12,205 nt of DNA from Pseudomonadota bacterium (GCA_023386115.1 JAEWKL010000673.1:1-12205), one strand, 5' to 3'. Counted from the stretch's first letter, positions 1 through 6,847 are shown. The notes: a model not told the origin generated them from the letters alone. Program-made: numbers and translations.

Positions 1-878
1 GTCAGGATATCGGGCTCAGCGGCGAGGGCCGCGAGGGCCGGGCCGACGAGCTGCCCGAAATCGTGGTTCGCGACCGTGCCCTGGGTGACGAGCACGACCT
101 TGCGGGTGCCGTCGAGCTCGTTCGCCCAGGGCGGGAGCGGCGCCTGGTCCGGGACGATCGGCAGGGCTCCGACGAAGCGGACGGTCGGCGGATAGGCGAA
201 AGGGTACTCGAAGCCCGGGGCGGTGAGCTGCAGGTAGGTGTCGGCGAGCCGCACCACCGCGTCGAAGAGCGGCCAGGGTGGGGAGGCCAGGCCGAGCTCG
301 GCCAGGATTGCGGCGAGCCTCAGCCGGACCGGCCGGTCGACCGCGGCGTCGTAGGCCTCGGCCAGCCGCGCGTAGGCCGCCTCCTGCTCAGGCGATCCGG
401 CCGGCGGCAGACCCAGGAAGGCCGGGGCCCCGTCGGGGCGGAGGCAATGGAGGATCGAGGTGCCGCACAGGACGATCGCGGGGCGCTCCGCCCGCGGCCC
501 GAGCAGGGACGGCAGGGCACCGAAGAACATGTCGTCGCCGATCACCACCGGAGCGGGAAAGGCCTGCAGCGCCGCCTGCAATCCCCGATGCTGGTCGGGG
601 ATCCGGTCGACGAAGATCCGCTCCATGGCGACGCGCAGCCAGTCCGGGCCGGGCGGGGTCCGGGCCAGCTCGGGCACGACGACGTGGAGGTCGCGGCCGT
701 CGAAATCCGCGCGGCCCGGCAGGGCCATGAAGCGGGCACCCGCCGCCACGATGCGGCCGCGGAAGGCCGAGCCGGACAGGACCATGACCTCGTGGCCGTC
801 GTCGGTCAGCATGCGGGCGATGGCCAGCAGGGGGTTGAGATGGCCCGTGGCGGGCGTCGAGCAGAGGAGGACCTTCAT
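1..878 (-). CDS. Family-1 (MGT/UGT-type) glycosyltransferase, 3' end outside window
   Basis: The product should transfer a sugar from a nucleotide-sugar donor to a small hydrophobic acceptor in the cytoplasm. The 292 visible residues begin MKVLLCSTPATGHLNPLLAI, the N-terminal Rossmann motif of GT-B enzymes of the MGT/YjiC/UGT group, with the Gly-His usual at the acceptor site. Near residues 265-275 comes VVLVTQGTVANHDFGQL, the typical linker entering the C-terminal donor-binding domain. That domain, with its UDP-sugar signature, lies beyond position 1, so the gene is cut by the window and not visibly broken. The ATG at 876-878 has AAGGA about 7 bases upstream. It lies downstream of the P450 on the same strand with a 225-base gap containing a large inverted repeat, so it may have its own promoter. 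Family assignment is firm; acceptor and sugar are unknown. Carotenoid (CrtX-like), terpenoid or polyketide acceptors are all possible. Confidence 0.85.
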   Translation of the reverse strand, partial: MKVLLCSTPATGHLNPLLAIARMLTDDGHEVMVLSGSAFRGRIVAAGARFMALPGRADFDGRDLHVVVPELARTPPGPDWLRVAMERIFVDRIPDQHRGLQAALQAFPAPVVIGDDMFFGALPSLLGPRAERPAIVLCGTSILHCLRPDGAPAFLGLPPAGSPEQEAAYARLAEAYDAAVDRPVRLRLAAILAELGLASPPWPLFDAVVRLADTYLQLTAPGFEYPFAYPPTVRFVGALPIVPDQAPLPPWANELDGTRKVVLVTQGTVANHDFGQLVGPALAALAAEPDIL

Positions 879-1012
879 CGCGCGTCCTTGTCGGCAGGAA
901 GAGGGTGGGTGCCGCGCGATCCGTCGGGACGCCTGGGAGGCAGGCTCGGGGCGGCCCGTGACGGCGCGGGCGCGGATCGCGGCCGAACCGGCGGCGGCAG
1001 CGGGCGTGAGGC

Positions 1013-1045
1013 CTAAGCAGAGTTGCATGGCGCAACTCTGCTTAG
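1013..1045. promoter_or_regulatory. Perfect 14-bp inverted repeat, candidate operator
   Basis: CTAAGCAGAGTTGC (1013-1026) and its exact reverse complement GCAACTCTGCTTAG (1032-1045) are separated by ATGGC. The repeat lies in the P450-glycosyltransferase gap, next to an AT-rich patch (about 1046-1070) that would suit a promoter for the leftward glycosyltransferase. No T-run follows it on the minus strand, which argues against a terminator for the P450. I see no convincing -35/-10 pair. An operator for an unidentified dimeric regulator is the best reading; an mRNA hairpin is the alternative. Confidence 0.55.
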
Positions 1046-1103
1046 TTGCTTGATTTTGCATCATTTTTATCGCCGAACCGGCAACCACTTCAGCGAATGG
1101 TGC

Positions 1104-2342
1104 TCAGACGGCGACCCGCAGCGCATCGATGCGGCGGATGCCGCTGTGGCCCCGGAGCACCGGCATCGCCCCTGCGAGGCGCAGGCGCGGGGCGAGGCGC
1201 ATCAGGGCGCCCAGCCCTTCCTCCAGCTCGACCCGTGCCAGGGCCTCGCCGATGCACCGGTGCGCGCCGCCGCCGAAGATCGGATGCAGGCGCGGCAGGT
1301 CGGTGCGCCGGATGTCGAACGTGTCGGGCCGGGCATAGGCCGCCTCGTCGCGGGAAGCCGACATCGTCGAGAGCAGGATGAGGCTCCCCGCCGGCACGAC
1401 GTGCCCGTCGAGGCGGATCTCCTCCCGGGCGGCCCGGGCGGCGGAACCGACGCTCGGCTCGTAGCGGAGGGATTCCGCCACCGCGGCCGGGATCAGGCCG
1501 GGGTCCCGGCCGACCGCCGCCCATTGCTCCGGGTGGCGCAGCAGCAGGGCCGTCTGCATCGCGCCGGCGACCCGGGTCGTGTCGGTGCCGCCGATGATCA
1601 TCTGCACGAGCTGGACGACGACCTCCTGCGGCGTGAGTTCGCCCGCCGACTCGGCCTCCGCGAGGAAGCGCGACAGGAAATCGTCCCGCGGCGCGGACCG
1701 CCGCACCTCGATGAGCGCCTCCACATAGTCCTGCAGCGCGACCGCCGCCGCCTCGAGATCCGGGATGTCCTCCGGTCCGAAGGTGAAGCTCAGCACCCGG
1801 GAGACCTCGTAGGCGAGCCGCGTGAAGCGCGGGACGTCCTCGTGCGGGAGGCCGAGGATGTCCGCGATGGTCCGGGCCGGGATCAGGGAAGTGTAGCGCT
1901 CGACGAGGTCGACCTCACCGTCGGGCATCCAGTCGCGGACGAGCATCTCCGCGGCGGCGCGAATCCGCGGCCGCAAGGCCTCGATCATCCGGGCCGCGAA
2001 GGTGCGGGTGAACGGCGAGCGGCGCCGGCGATGGGCCGCCCCGTTGGCGGTGAGCATGCCGTGCGCGAACAGGTCGAACAGCGCGCCCGCCCGGATCCCG
2101 CGGGTCTCCGGATAGAGCGTCTCCGTCGCCTGGAGGCGCTGGTCGCGCATCAGCCGGTCGACATCGGTGGAGCGCAGGACGACGGCACCCGCGATCTCGT
2201 GGCCGACGACGGGCAGACGGGGCCGCCAGGCACGGAACACGCCGTGCGGGTCGGCCTCCAGCTCCGCCACCGTCAGCGTCGGGACGCCCGCCGCGGGCTG
2301 GAGCATGCCGGCGTACCGGGTCGGGTCTTCGGGTCCATCCAT
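1104..2342 (-). CDS. Cytochrome P450 monooxygenase
   Basis: A soluble bacterial class I P450 of 412 residues, the usual length. It should insert one oxygen atom from O2 into an organic substrate using electrons from a ferredoxin or flavodoxin system. Visible landmarks: C-helix HRRRR with a following F (about 104-111); the I-helix oxygen-activation motif GGTDTT (251-256); the K-helix ExxR as ESLR (290-293); and the haem loop FGGGAHRCIG (356-365) with Cys363 as the iron ligand. No membrane anchor is seen. The ATG at 2340-2342 has GAGGAT about 9 bases upstream, inside an inverted repeat. No ferredoxin or reductase gene is in the window, so redox partners must come from elsewhere. The glycosyltransferase downstream on the same strand suggests oxidise-then-glycosylate chemistry, which is inference. 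The CYP family and substrate cannot be told from sequence by eye. Confidence 0.93.
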   Translation of the reverse strand: MDGPEDPTRYAGMLQPAAGVPTLTVAELEADPHGVFRAWRPRLPVVGHEIAGAVVLRSTDVDRLMRDQRLQATETLYPETRGIRAGALFDLFAHGMLTANGAAHRRRRSPFTRTFAARMIEALRPRIRAAAEMLVRDWMPDGEVDLVERYTSLIPARTIADILGLPHEDVPRFTRLAYEVSRVLSFTFGPEDIPDLEAAAVALQDYVEALIEVRRSAPRDDFLSRFLAEAESAGELTPQEVVVQLVQMIIGGTDTTRVAGAMQTALLLRHPEQWAAVGRDPGLIPAAVAESLRYEPSVGSAARAAREEIRLDGHVVPAGSLILLSTMSASRDEAAYARPDTFDIRRTDLPRLHPIFGGGAHRCIGEALARVELEEGLGALMRLAPRLRLAGAMPVLRGHSGIRRIDALRVAV

Positions 2343-2346
2343 CGGT

Positions 2347-2378
2347 CGATCCTCGCTACCGGTGTTGCGCGAGGATCG
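2347..2378 (-). promoter_or_regulatory. Inverted repeat covering the P450 ribosome-binding site
   Basis: On the minus strand CGATCCTCGC (2378-2369) pairs perfectly with GCGAGGATCG (2356-2347) across a 12-base loop. The 3' arm contains the GAGGAT ribosome-binding site of the P450 and ends 4 bases before its ATG. If the mRNA folds, the site is hidden, which would lower translation until something opens the stem. The same 32 bases could instead be a DNA operator. The repeat is seen directly; its role is inferred. Confidence 0.5.
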
Positions 2379-2609
2379 TCGAAAGCCCGAGCTACGGGAT
2401 GATTTCAGATGTCCGGCTGATGATGACGATCATAACATCCGGCACCCCGATCGCCCGACCCGTAAGAGCGGATCGGCCGAGGCAGCATCCGCCCCTCATG
2501 TGCGCAAGAACACGCCCCGTAAGCAGTGTCTCGTACGTCAGGTGATCTGACATCGTGGCGTAACCCGGCTCGTCGAGACATCCTCCGCTTCGTGGAAGGA
2601 GGAGACATC

Positions 2610-2993
2610 ATGGTCGTATGGCAGGTACAGACCGACGACACTTTCGAGGCGTCGCTGAGACGGGCGATCACGGAATCCGTGCTCGGCGGCCCGCAGCACG
2701 GGACTTCGGACGACGAGGATCTCGTCGCGCAGCTGAGGCATTACGAGCGGCAGGCGGTCCGGGAGCGGCTGAGCCCCCAGACGCGCCAGGTCATCGCCTC
2801 GGCGCGGCGCCTGCTGGGATACGCGGATCGCCGCTCGTCACCATGCAGCGGACTTTCCGATGCCCTCGGTTCTGCTGCAGCCTGCACCTGCTCGCATCAG
2901 GGAGGTCTCGGGGCAAGCTGCTACGACTCGGATGCGGGTCACCCCACGCCCAGCACGGCGGCCCGTTCGAGCAGCCGGAGGGCCGCCTTGTAG
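2610..2993 (+). CDS. Small protein of unknown function
   Basis: I do not recognise this product. An ATG at 2610 follows GGAAGGAGGAGAC, one of the strongest ribosome-binding sites in the window, so translation is likely. The frame gives 127 residues. The first ~75 look like a real, charged, mainly helical protein (for example EDLVAQLRHYERQAVRERLS at about 36-55). From about residue 76 the sequence becomes Ser/Ala/Gly/Cys-rich and low in complexity. It also runs 55 bases into the 3' end of the convergent aldolase gene. The tail may therefore be a read-through produced by a frameshift or lost stop, and the ancestral protein may have been about 75-80 residues. There is no signal peptide or membrane segment. 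The gene is divergent from the P450. The region between (2343-2609) holds the P450 RBS hairpin and a few weak 5-bp palindromes, and no clear promoter. Confidence 0.5.
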   Translation: MVVWQVQTDDTFEASLRRAITESVLGGPQHGTSDDEDLVAQLRHYERQAVRERLSPQTRQVIASARRLLGYADRRSSPCSGLSDALGSAAACTCSHQGGLGASCYDSDAGHPTPSTAARSSSRRAAL

Positions 2994-3817
2994 GACGGCA
3001 CCTCGATGCGGTGGCCGTCGAGTTCCGCCGGAGTGCGGCCCTCGGCGCGGGCCTGCTCGAACACCGAGATCAGGCGCCGGGCCGCCTTCATCTGCTCCTC
3101 GGAGGGGGTCAGCCGGGCGCTGACATGGGCGACCTGGGCGGGATCGACCAGCGCCTTTGCCTTGAACCCGCGGGCGATCGCGAAGTCGAGGTCGCGGTCG
3201 ATGTCCTCGCGGCGGGAGAAGGTGTAGGGACAGTCGATCGCCAGAACCCCGGCGGCGACACACTCGAACAGGAACCGCGACCGGGCATAGGCCAGCTCCT
3301 CGGAGCCCGGACTCCGGCCGACCCCGAGATCGGCGGCCATGTCCTCGCTCGCCATCAGCATCGCGGTCACCCGCGAACTGGCCTCGGCGAGGGTGGTGAT
3401 GCGCACCAAGGCCGCCGCGGTCTCGACGTTCGGCACGATCTCGGTCGCGCCAACGGCGAGTCCGAGATCGCGCTCGTGCCGGGTGATCGCCCGGTCGAGG
3501 GTGGCGACCTGCTCGGGACCGGCCGTCTTTGCGAGCAGGATCACCCCGATTCCGGCCTGCATCGCGGCGGCGAGGTCCTCGTGCCCAACATGTTCGAGCG
3601 GATTGATGCGTAGAGCCGGGATCACGCCGGCCTCGCGGCACAGGTCGGCAGTCCGGCGGCACAGCAGGCGGGCCTGGCGCTTGAGCTGCGGCGGCGTGAA
3701 GTCCTCGAGATCCTGGATCAGCACGTCCGGCCGGGCCTCGGCAGCCCGGCGCAGGGCGGCCTCGTCGGCCCCTGCAGCGAAGATCCAGGTTCTGCGGGCT
3801 GCGATCGGTCGCGGCAT
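2939..3817 (-). CDS. HpcH/HpaI aldolase / citrate lyase beta-like (CitE) family lyase
   Basis: A Mg-dependent TIM-barrel lyase of the CitE/malyl-CoA lyase group, which makes or breaks C-C bonds in hydroxy-acyl-CoA or hydroxy-acid substrates. In 292 residues the family landmarks occur in order: DLEDFTPP (36-43), ALRIN with Arg70, Lys97 in LLAKT, the metal-binding Glu132 in IVPNVETAAAL, SEDMAADLG (157-165) with the second metal carboxylate, then AIDCPY and KALVDPAQ (221-228). The start at 3817 is chosen because GGAAAGG lies 9 bases upstream and the protein then begins MPRPIAARRTWIF. The in-frame ATG at 3835 has no ribosome-binding site. The gene is divergent from the marR-type gene across 266 bases. 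In this setting it may act late in breakdown of the imported compound. Citrate lyase subunits alpha and gamma are absent, so true citrate lyase is unlikely. The substrate is unknown. Confidence 0.87.
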   Translation of the reverse strand: MPRPIAARRTWIFAAGADEAALRRAAEARPDVLIQDLEDFTPPQLKRQARLLCRRTADLCREAGVIPALRINPLEHVGHEDLAAAMQAGIGVILLAKTAGPEQVATLDRAITRHERDLGLAVGATEIVPNVETAAALVRITTLAEASSRVTAMLMASEDMAADLGVGRSPGSEELAYARSRFLFECVAAGVLAIDCPYTFSRREDIDRDLDFAIARGFKAKALVDPAQVAHVSARLTPSEEQMKAARRLISVFEQARAEGRTPAELDGHRIEVPSYKAALRLLERAAVLGVG

Positions 3818-4083
3818 GTCGGCAAGCCTTTCCATGACGGTGCGCCGCGGGATCAGCCGGTCGCGGAATGGGTCCGGAACCCGGGCGGATGTCGGCCCCG
3901 GGGCACCATCGATCCATCAATACGGGCCATATTATCCAAACCCGCGCATGTATACCGGTCAACGCCTCGCACGCGGCGCAAGGACGTTGCGCCGCGGCGA
4001 TGCCTGCCCCGAGCCCGGGACAATTGACAGGCACAGGCGATGACGCGACCTCAAGCCCGGCGACGCCGCGCCGGGGAGCCTTC
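3818..4083. promoter_or_regulatory. Divergent control region between the lyase and marR-type genes, with a 10-bp inverted repeat
   Basis: This gap must hold promoters firing both ways. It contains an AT-richer core (about 3911-3956) with TATTAT at 3930-3935 (plus) and GATAAT on the minus strand of the same stretch, TATACA (minus, 3954-3949) and a minus-strand TTGACC at 3962-3957. None of these pair at an ideal spacing. A perfect inverted repeat, CGCGGCGCAA / TTGCGCCGCG with a 5-base spacer, lies at 3972-3996, between this core and the regulator start. It could be an autoregulatory operator or a 5'-UTR hairpin. A TTGACA at 4024-4029 lacks a matching -10. Exact promoters cannot be assigned by eye. 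Confidence 0.45.
3827..3833 (-). promoter_or_regulatory. Ribosome-binding site that fixes the lyase start
   Basis: On the minus strand GGAAAGG is followed by 9 bases and then the ATG at 3817-3815. The upstream ATG (3835-3833) overlaps this site and has only GC-rich, SD-free sequence before it. The 292-residue form is therefore preferred over the 298-residue form. Confidence 0.6.
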
Positions 4084-4623
4084 GTGTCCGCTTACACCGT
4101 CTCCAAGCCCGAGCTGATGCCGGGCCAGAACGACATCGAGTTCCGGGCCTTCATCCAGAACTTCCTGGCCTTCAGCGCCCGCGTGGCCCAGTGCCGCGCC
4201 GGGTTCGGATCGCGCATCGGCCTGTCGGGCGTCGCCTACACGACATTGATCTCGATCGCCCATCTGGAGGGGAATGACGGGGTCGGCGTCAGCCAGCTCG
4301 CCGAGCACCTGCATCTGTCGGGCGCCTTCGTGACGATCGAGGTCAACAAGCTCGTCACCGAGGGGCTGGTGGCGAAGCGCCGCCACGAGCGCGACCGGCG
4401 TCGGGTGCTGCTGAGCCTCACCGACGAGGGGCGCCGCCGCCTCGTCGGCCTGCGCCCGGTCCTCGCTCCCGTGAACGACGCCCTGTTCGGCTGCCTCAGC
4501 GCCGAGGAATTCCGGGTCCTCGCCGGCCTGATGGCCCGCCTGGTACCGTGCGGGGACGACGCCACCGCGCTCCTGGAGGCGCTGGCCGACCAGGGCACGA
4601 ACGAGGGTCCGGGAGCCGAATAG
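4084..4623 (+). CDS. MarR-family transcriptional regulator
   Basis: A 179-residue dimeric winged-helix DNA-binding protein, of the family that typically represses aromatic catabolism or transport genes until a phenolic ligand binds. The winged helix spans about 52-112: helix-turn-helix around VSQLAEHLHLSGAFVTIEVNK (69-89), then the wing with the MarR signature ERDRRRVLLSLTDEG (102-116). The dimerisation helices are the N-terminal ~20-45 and the C-terminal region after 125. The start is taken as GTG 4084, which follows GGGGAG by 5 bases. In-frame ATGs further upstream (from 3868) would add a Pro/Ala-rich stretch unlike MarR proteins. The ATG at 4117 is a weaker alternative, lacking an SD. It is divergent from the lyase gene and lies 138 bases before the flavin reductase, so it is the obvious local regulator. 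The ligand is probably the locus substrate, which is inference. Confidence 0.88.
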   Translation: MSAYTVSKPELMPGQNDIEFRAFIQNFLAFSARVAQCRAGFGSRIGLSGVAYTTLISIAHLEGNDGVGVSQLAEHLHLSGAFVTIEVNKLVTEGLVAKRRHERDRRRVLLSLTDEGRRRLVGLRPVLAPVNDALFGCLSAEEFRVLAGLMARLVPCGDDATALLEALADQGTNEGPGAE

Positions 4624-4721
4624 CCGCGCCGGCACTCGCCTGGGGCACCGCACCGGCCTCGGGGTGCCGCGCCCAATCCGCAGGCAGGATTAGCCGAAAG
4701 AATGGGCTTGCCTGATTCCTG

Positions 4722-4748
4722 GAGATAGCTTTGTATCAAAGCTATCTC
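4722..4748. promoter_or_regulatory. Perfect 12-bp inverted repeat, candidate MarR operator and promoter
   Basis: GAGATAGCTTTG (4722-4733) and CAAAGCTATCTC (4737-4748) are exact reverse complements with TAT between them. The repeat ends 13 bases before the flavin reductase ATG, in the 138-base gap after the marR-type gene. A possible promoter overlaps it: TTGCCT at 4708-4713 and TTGTAT at 4731-4736, 17 bases apart. A protein bound to the repeat would block polymerase. Its length and symmetry fit MarR-type sites, and the local MarR protein is the natural candidate; that pairing is inference. The fit to the -10 consensus is poor. Confidence 0.6.
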
Positions 4749-4761
4749 GCGGAGACGGGCG

Positions 4762-5283
4762 ATGGCCTTCGATCAGCGCGCATTCCGGTCTGCCTTGTCG
4801 CAATTCGCCACCGGCGTCGCCGTCATCACGGCGCGCGGCGGCGGTGGCGAGGCGATCGGGCTCACGATGAGTTCGTTCAATTCGGTCTCGCTCGATCCGC
4901 CGCTGATCCTGTTCAGCGTCGACCGCCGGGCGCACAGCCTGCCGTCGATGCGGGAGGCGGCGGGCTACGCCGTCAACATTCTCAGCCGGTCGCAGGAAAC
5001 ACTGTCGAACCAGTTCGCCCGCTCGTTGAGCGACAAGTGGAGTGCGGTCGAACACACCCTCGGCCACGCCGAGGCGCCGCTGCTCATCGGGGCGCTGGCG
5101 CATTTCGAGTGCGAGCCTTTCGCCCGCCACGACGGCGGCGACCATGAGATCTTCCTCGGCCGCGTCGTGCGCTTCACGGCCCATGGCGACGCGCCGCCGC
5201 TCGTGTTCTTCCGCGGCCGCTACCACAGCCTTTGCACGGGCGACGACCGCGCGCCCGAGTGGCCCCTGCCGATCCATTACTGA
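4762..5283 (+). CDS. Flavin reductase of the HpaC/DIM6-NTAB family
   Basis: It uses NAD(P)H to reduce free FMN or FAD, which diffuses to a partner monooxygenase. The 173-residue protein has the normal length and landmarks of the flavin_reduct domain: FATGVAVITA (15-24), GLTMSSFNSVSLDPPLILFSV (33-53) forming the flavin pocket, AVNILS (70-75), GDHEIFLGRV (126-135) and PLVFFRGRYHSL (146-157). The ATG at 4762 has GGAG 8 bases upstream. The HpaB-type oxygenase follows after 91 bases, the classical two-component arrangement, so this is very probably its FADH2 supplier. It follows the 12-bp inverted repeat and is likely the first gene of the operon. Flavin and nicotinamide preference cannot be read from sequence. 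Confidence 0.92.
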   Translation: MAFDQRAFRSALSQFATGVAVITARGGGGEAIGLTMSSFNSVSLDPPLILFSVDRRAHSLPSMREAAGYAVNILSRSQETLSNQFARSLSDKWSAVEHTLGHAEAPLLIGALAHFECEPFARHDGGDHEIFLGRVVRFTAHGDAPPLVFFRGRYHSLCTGDDRAPEWPLPIHY

Positions 5284-5284
5284 A

Positions 5285-5302
5285 CCGGGCCGAGAAGCCC
5301 GG
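5285..5302 (+). other. Short GC hairpin just after the flavin reductase stop
   Basis: CCGGGC (5285-5290) pairs with GCCCGG (5297-5302) around CGAGAA, starting one base after the TGA. There is no T-run, so it is not a classical terminator. It may protect or separate the reductase message from that of the hydroxylase. A 6-bp GC stem also arises easily by chance in DNA of this composition. Confidence 0.3.
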
Positions 5303-5374
5303 CTCCGTCTCGCGTCGCCACATCCGCGCCGAAGCGGCAGCGCTCCGGCGAATCATCCCGGGAAGGAAGCCACC

Positions 5375-6847
5375 ATGAAGACCGGAAGCCAGCACATCGC
5401 CTCGCTGAAGGACCGGCGGGCTCTCTATATCGATGGCCAGCGCGTCGACGACGCGACCCGTCACCCGGCCTTCGCCCGCACGATTGCCTCGGTCGGCCGC
5501 CTGTTCGACTTTGCCAGCGATCCCGCGCAGGCCGACCTGATGAGCTTCGTGACGCCGGAGGGCGGGCGCGCCAACCGCATCTGGCAATTGCCGGAGTCTT
5601 ACGGCGACCTCGTCACCCGCCGGCAGGGCCTCGAGGCCTGGACCGGCCTGCATGCCGGCTTCCTCGGCCGCGCCCCGGACCACGTCGCCTCCTGCATCGC
5701 CGGGATGGTCATGGGGCTCGACGTGTTCGAGGAATACGACCGCGACCGGGCCCGGGCGCTGGCCGACTACTACACCCATGCCCGCGACAACGACCTCTAT
5801 CTCACCTACGTCATCATCAACCCGCAGGCCGACCGCTCGAAGAGCGCCGCGCAGCAGAAGGACGCCTTCCTGACCGCGGGCGTGGTCGACCAGGACGCCG
5901 CCGGCATCACGGTGCGCGGCGCCAAGATGCTCGCCACTGGCGGCATCATGGCCAACGAGGTGCTGGTCACCTGCATCCAGCCGCTCCAGCCCGGCGACGA
6001 GCCCTATGCCGTGTCCTTCGCCATCCCGATGGACACGGCCGGGCTGAAGATCCTGTCGCGCAAATCCTACGAGGCGGCCGCAGCCCACGTCTTCGACAAC
6101 CCGCTGTCGAGCCGCTTCGACGAGAACGACGCCGTCCTGTACTTCGACGACGTCAAGGTGCCGTGGGACCGGGTGTTCGTGTTCAAGAACATCGCGATGT
6201 GCCAGAAGCAGTTCCACGCGACGCCGGCCCACGTCTACCAGAACTACCAGGCGATGATCCGCCTGTCGGTGAAGGTGCGCTTCCTCATCGGGCTCGCCCA
6301 TCGCACCGCCGAGATGAACGGCATCCTCGCCTTCCCGCAGGTGCGCGAGACCCTGGGCCAGCTCGCCGCCGAGGGCGGCATGATCGACGCGCTGGTGGCG
6401 GCGATGGAGGCCAAGGGCACGCAAAGGGGCCGCTACTTCGTCCCCGACCGCCACACCCTCTACGCGGCGCAGACCCTCACCCAGCAGCTCTATCCGAAGA
6501 TCCTCAACACCCTGCGCGAGCTGGCCGGCGGCGGCCTCATCATGCTGCCGTCCTCGGTCGAGGATTTCGCCAATCCCGACATCGCCGCCCTGATCGAGAA
6601 GACGCAGCAATCGCCGGCGGCGAATGCCGAGGATCGGGTCAAGTTCTACAAGCTGGCCTGGGACGCGGTCGGCTCGGAATTCGCCTCGCGCCACCAGCAA
6701 TACGAGATGTTCTATGCCGGCGCGACCTTCGTGACCAAGGGCCACTCGTTCCGCACCTACGACTGGGCGGCGGCGGGCGCCCTCGTGAGCGGGATGCTCG
6801 ACAGCTACGACCTCGATCACGAGCGTCAGGCGGCCCGCGCCGCGTGA
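5375..6847 (+). CDS. HpaB-type FADH2-dependent phenol hydroxylase (4-hydroxyphenylacetate 3-hydroxylase family), altered substrate site
   Basis: Oxygenase half of a two-component flavin monooxygenase. It takes FADH2 from the reductase and O2 and ortho-hydroxylates a phenol. The 490 residues match the family length: N-terminal helical domain with SLKDRRALYIDGQRV (10-24) and LPESYGDLVTRRQGLEAWTG (72-91); central beta domain with NPQADRSK (149-156), GAKMLATGGIMANEVLV (182-198) and the strand-rich 255-270; C-terminal helices with EFASRHQQYEMFYAG (435-449). The ATG at 5375 follows GGAAGGAAG; the longer open frame back to 5042 overlaps the reductase and is not used. Compared from memory with E. coli HpaB, the substrate Arg113 is kept (Arg99 in GRAPDH), but Tyr117 is His103 and His155 is Tyr145 (LTY). 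The substrate is therefore probably not 4-hydroxyphenylacetate. TftD/HadA-like or PvcC-like activities are alternatives. Confidence 0.9.
   Translation: MKTGSQHIASLKDRRALYIDGQRVDDATRHPAFARTIASVGRLFDFASDPAQADLMSFVTPEGGRANRIWQLPESYGDLVTRRQGLEAWTGLHAGFLGRAPDHVASCIAGMVMGLDVFEEYDRDRARALADYYTHARDNDLYLTYVIINPQADRSKSAAQQKDAFLTAGVVDQDAAGITVRGAKMLATGGIMANEVLVTCIQPLQPGDEPYAVSFAIPMDTAGLKILSRKSYEAAAAHVFDNPLSSRFDENDAVLYFDDVKVPWDRVFVFKNIAMCQKQFHATPAHVYQNYQAMIRLSVKVRFLIGLAHRTAEMNGILAFPQVRETLGQLAAEGGMIDALVAAMEAKGTQRGRYFVPDRHTLYAAQTLTQQLYPKILNTLRELAGGGLIMLPSSVEDFANPDIAALIEKTQQSPAANAEDRVKFYKLAWDAVGSEFASRHQQYEMFYAGATFVTKGHSFRTYDWAAAGALVSGMLDSYDLDHERQAARAA

Noticed and set aside
63..1016. 317-codon plus-strand open frame
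   Set aside because: Antisense to the glycosyltransferase, whose minus-strand frame has clear GT-B motifs. The plus frame is Arg/Gly-rich and motif-free.
1023..2402. 459-codon plus-strand open frame
   Set aside because: Antisense to the P450, starts inside the inverted repeat and shows no domain.
2420..2433. ATGAT-GACG-ATCAT palindrome upstream of the P450
   Set aside because: Five-base arms only, no nearby promoter pattern; too weak to call an operator.
2405..2671. 88-codon minus-strand open frame
   Set aside because: No SD or homology, Ser/Arg/Cys-rich, and overlaps the start of the better supported plus-strand gene.
2838..4034. 398-codon minus-strand open frame across the lyase
   Set aside because: Shadow of the HpcH/CitE gene in another frame; Arg/Pro-rich and crosses the divergent promoter region.
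4024..4052. TTGACA as a -35 box for the marR-type gene
   Set aside because: The sequence 16-18 bases downstream does not resemble a -10 box.
4681..4714. CAGGCA / TGCCTG inverted pair
   Set aside because: Only 6 bp with a 22-base spacer; expected by chance in this composition.
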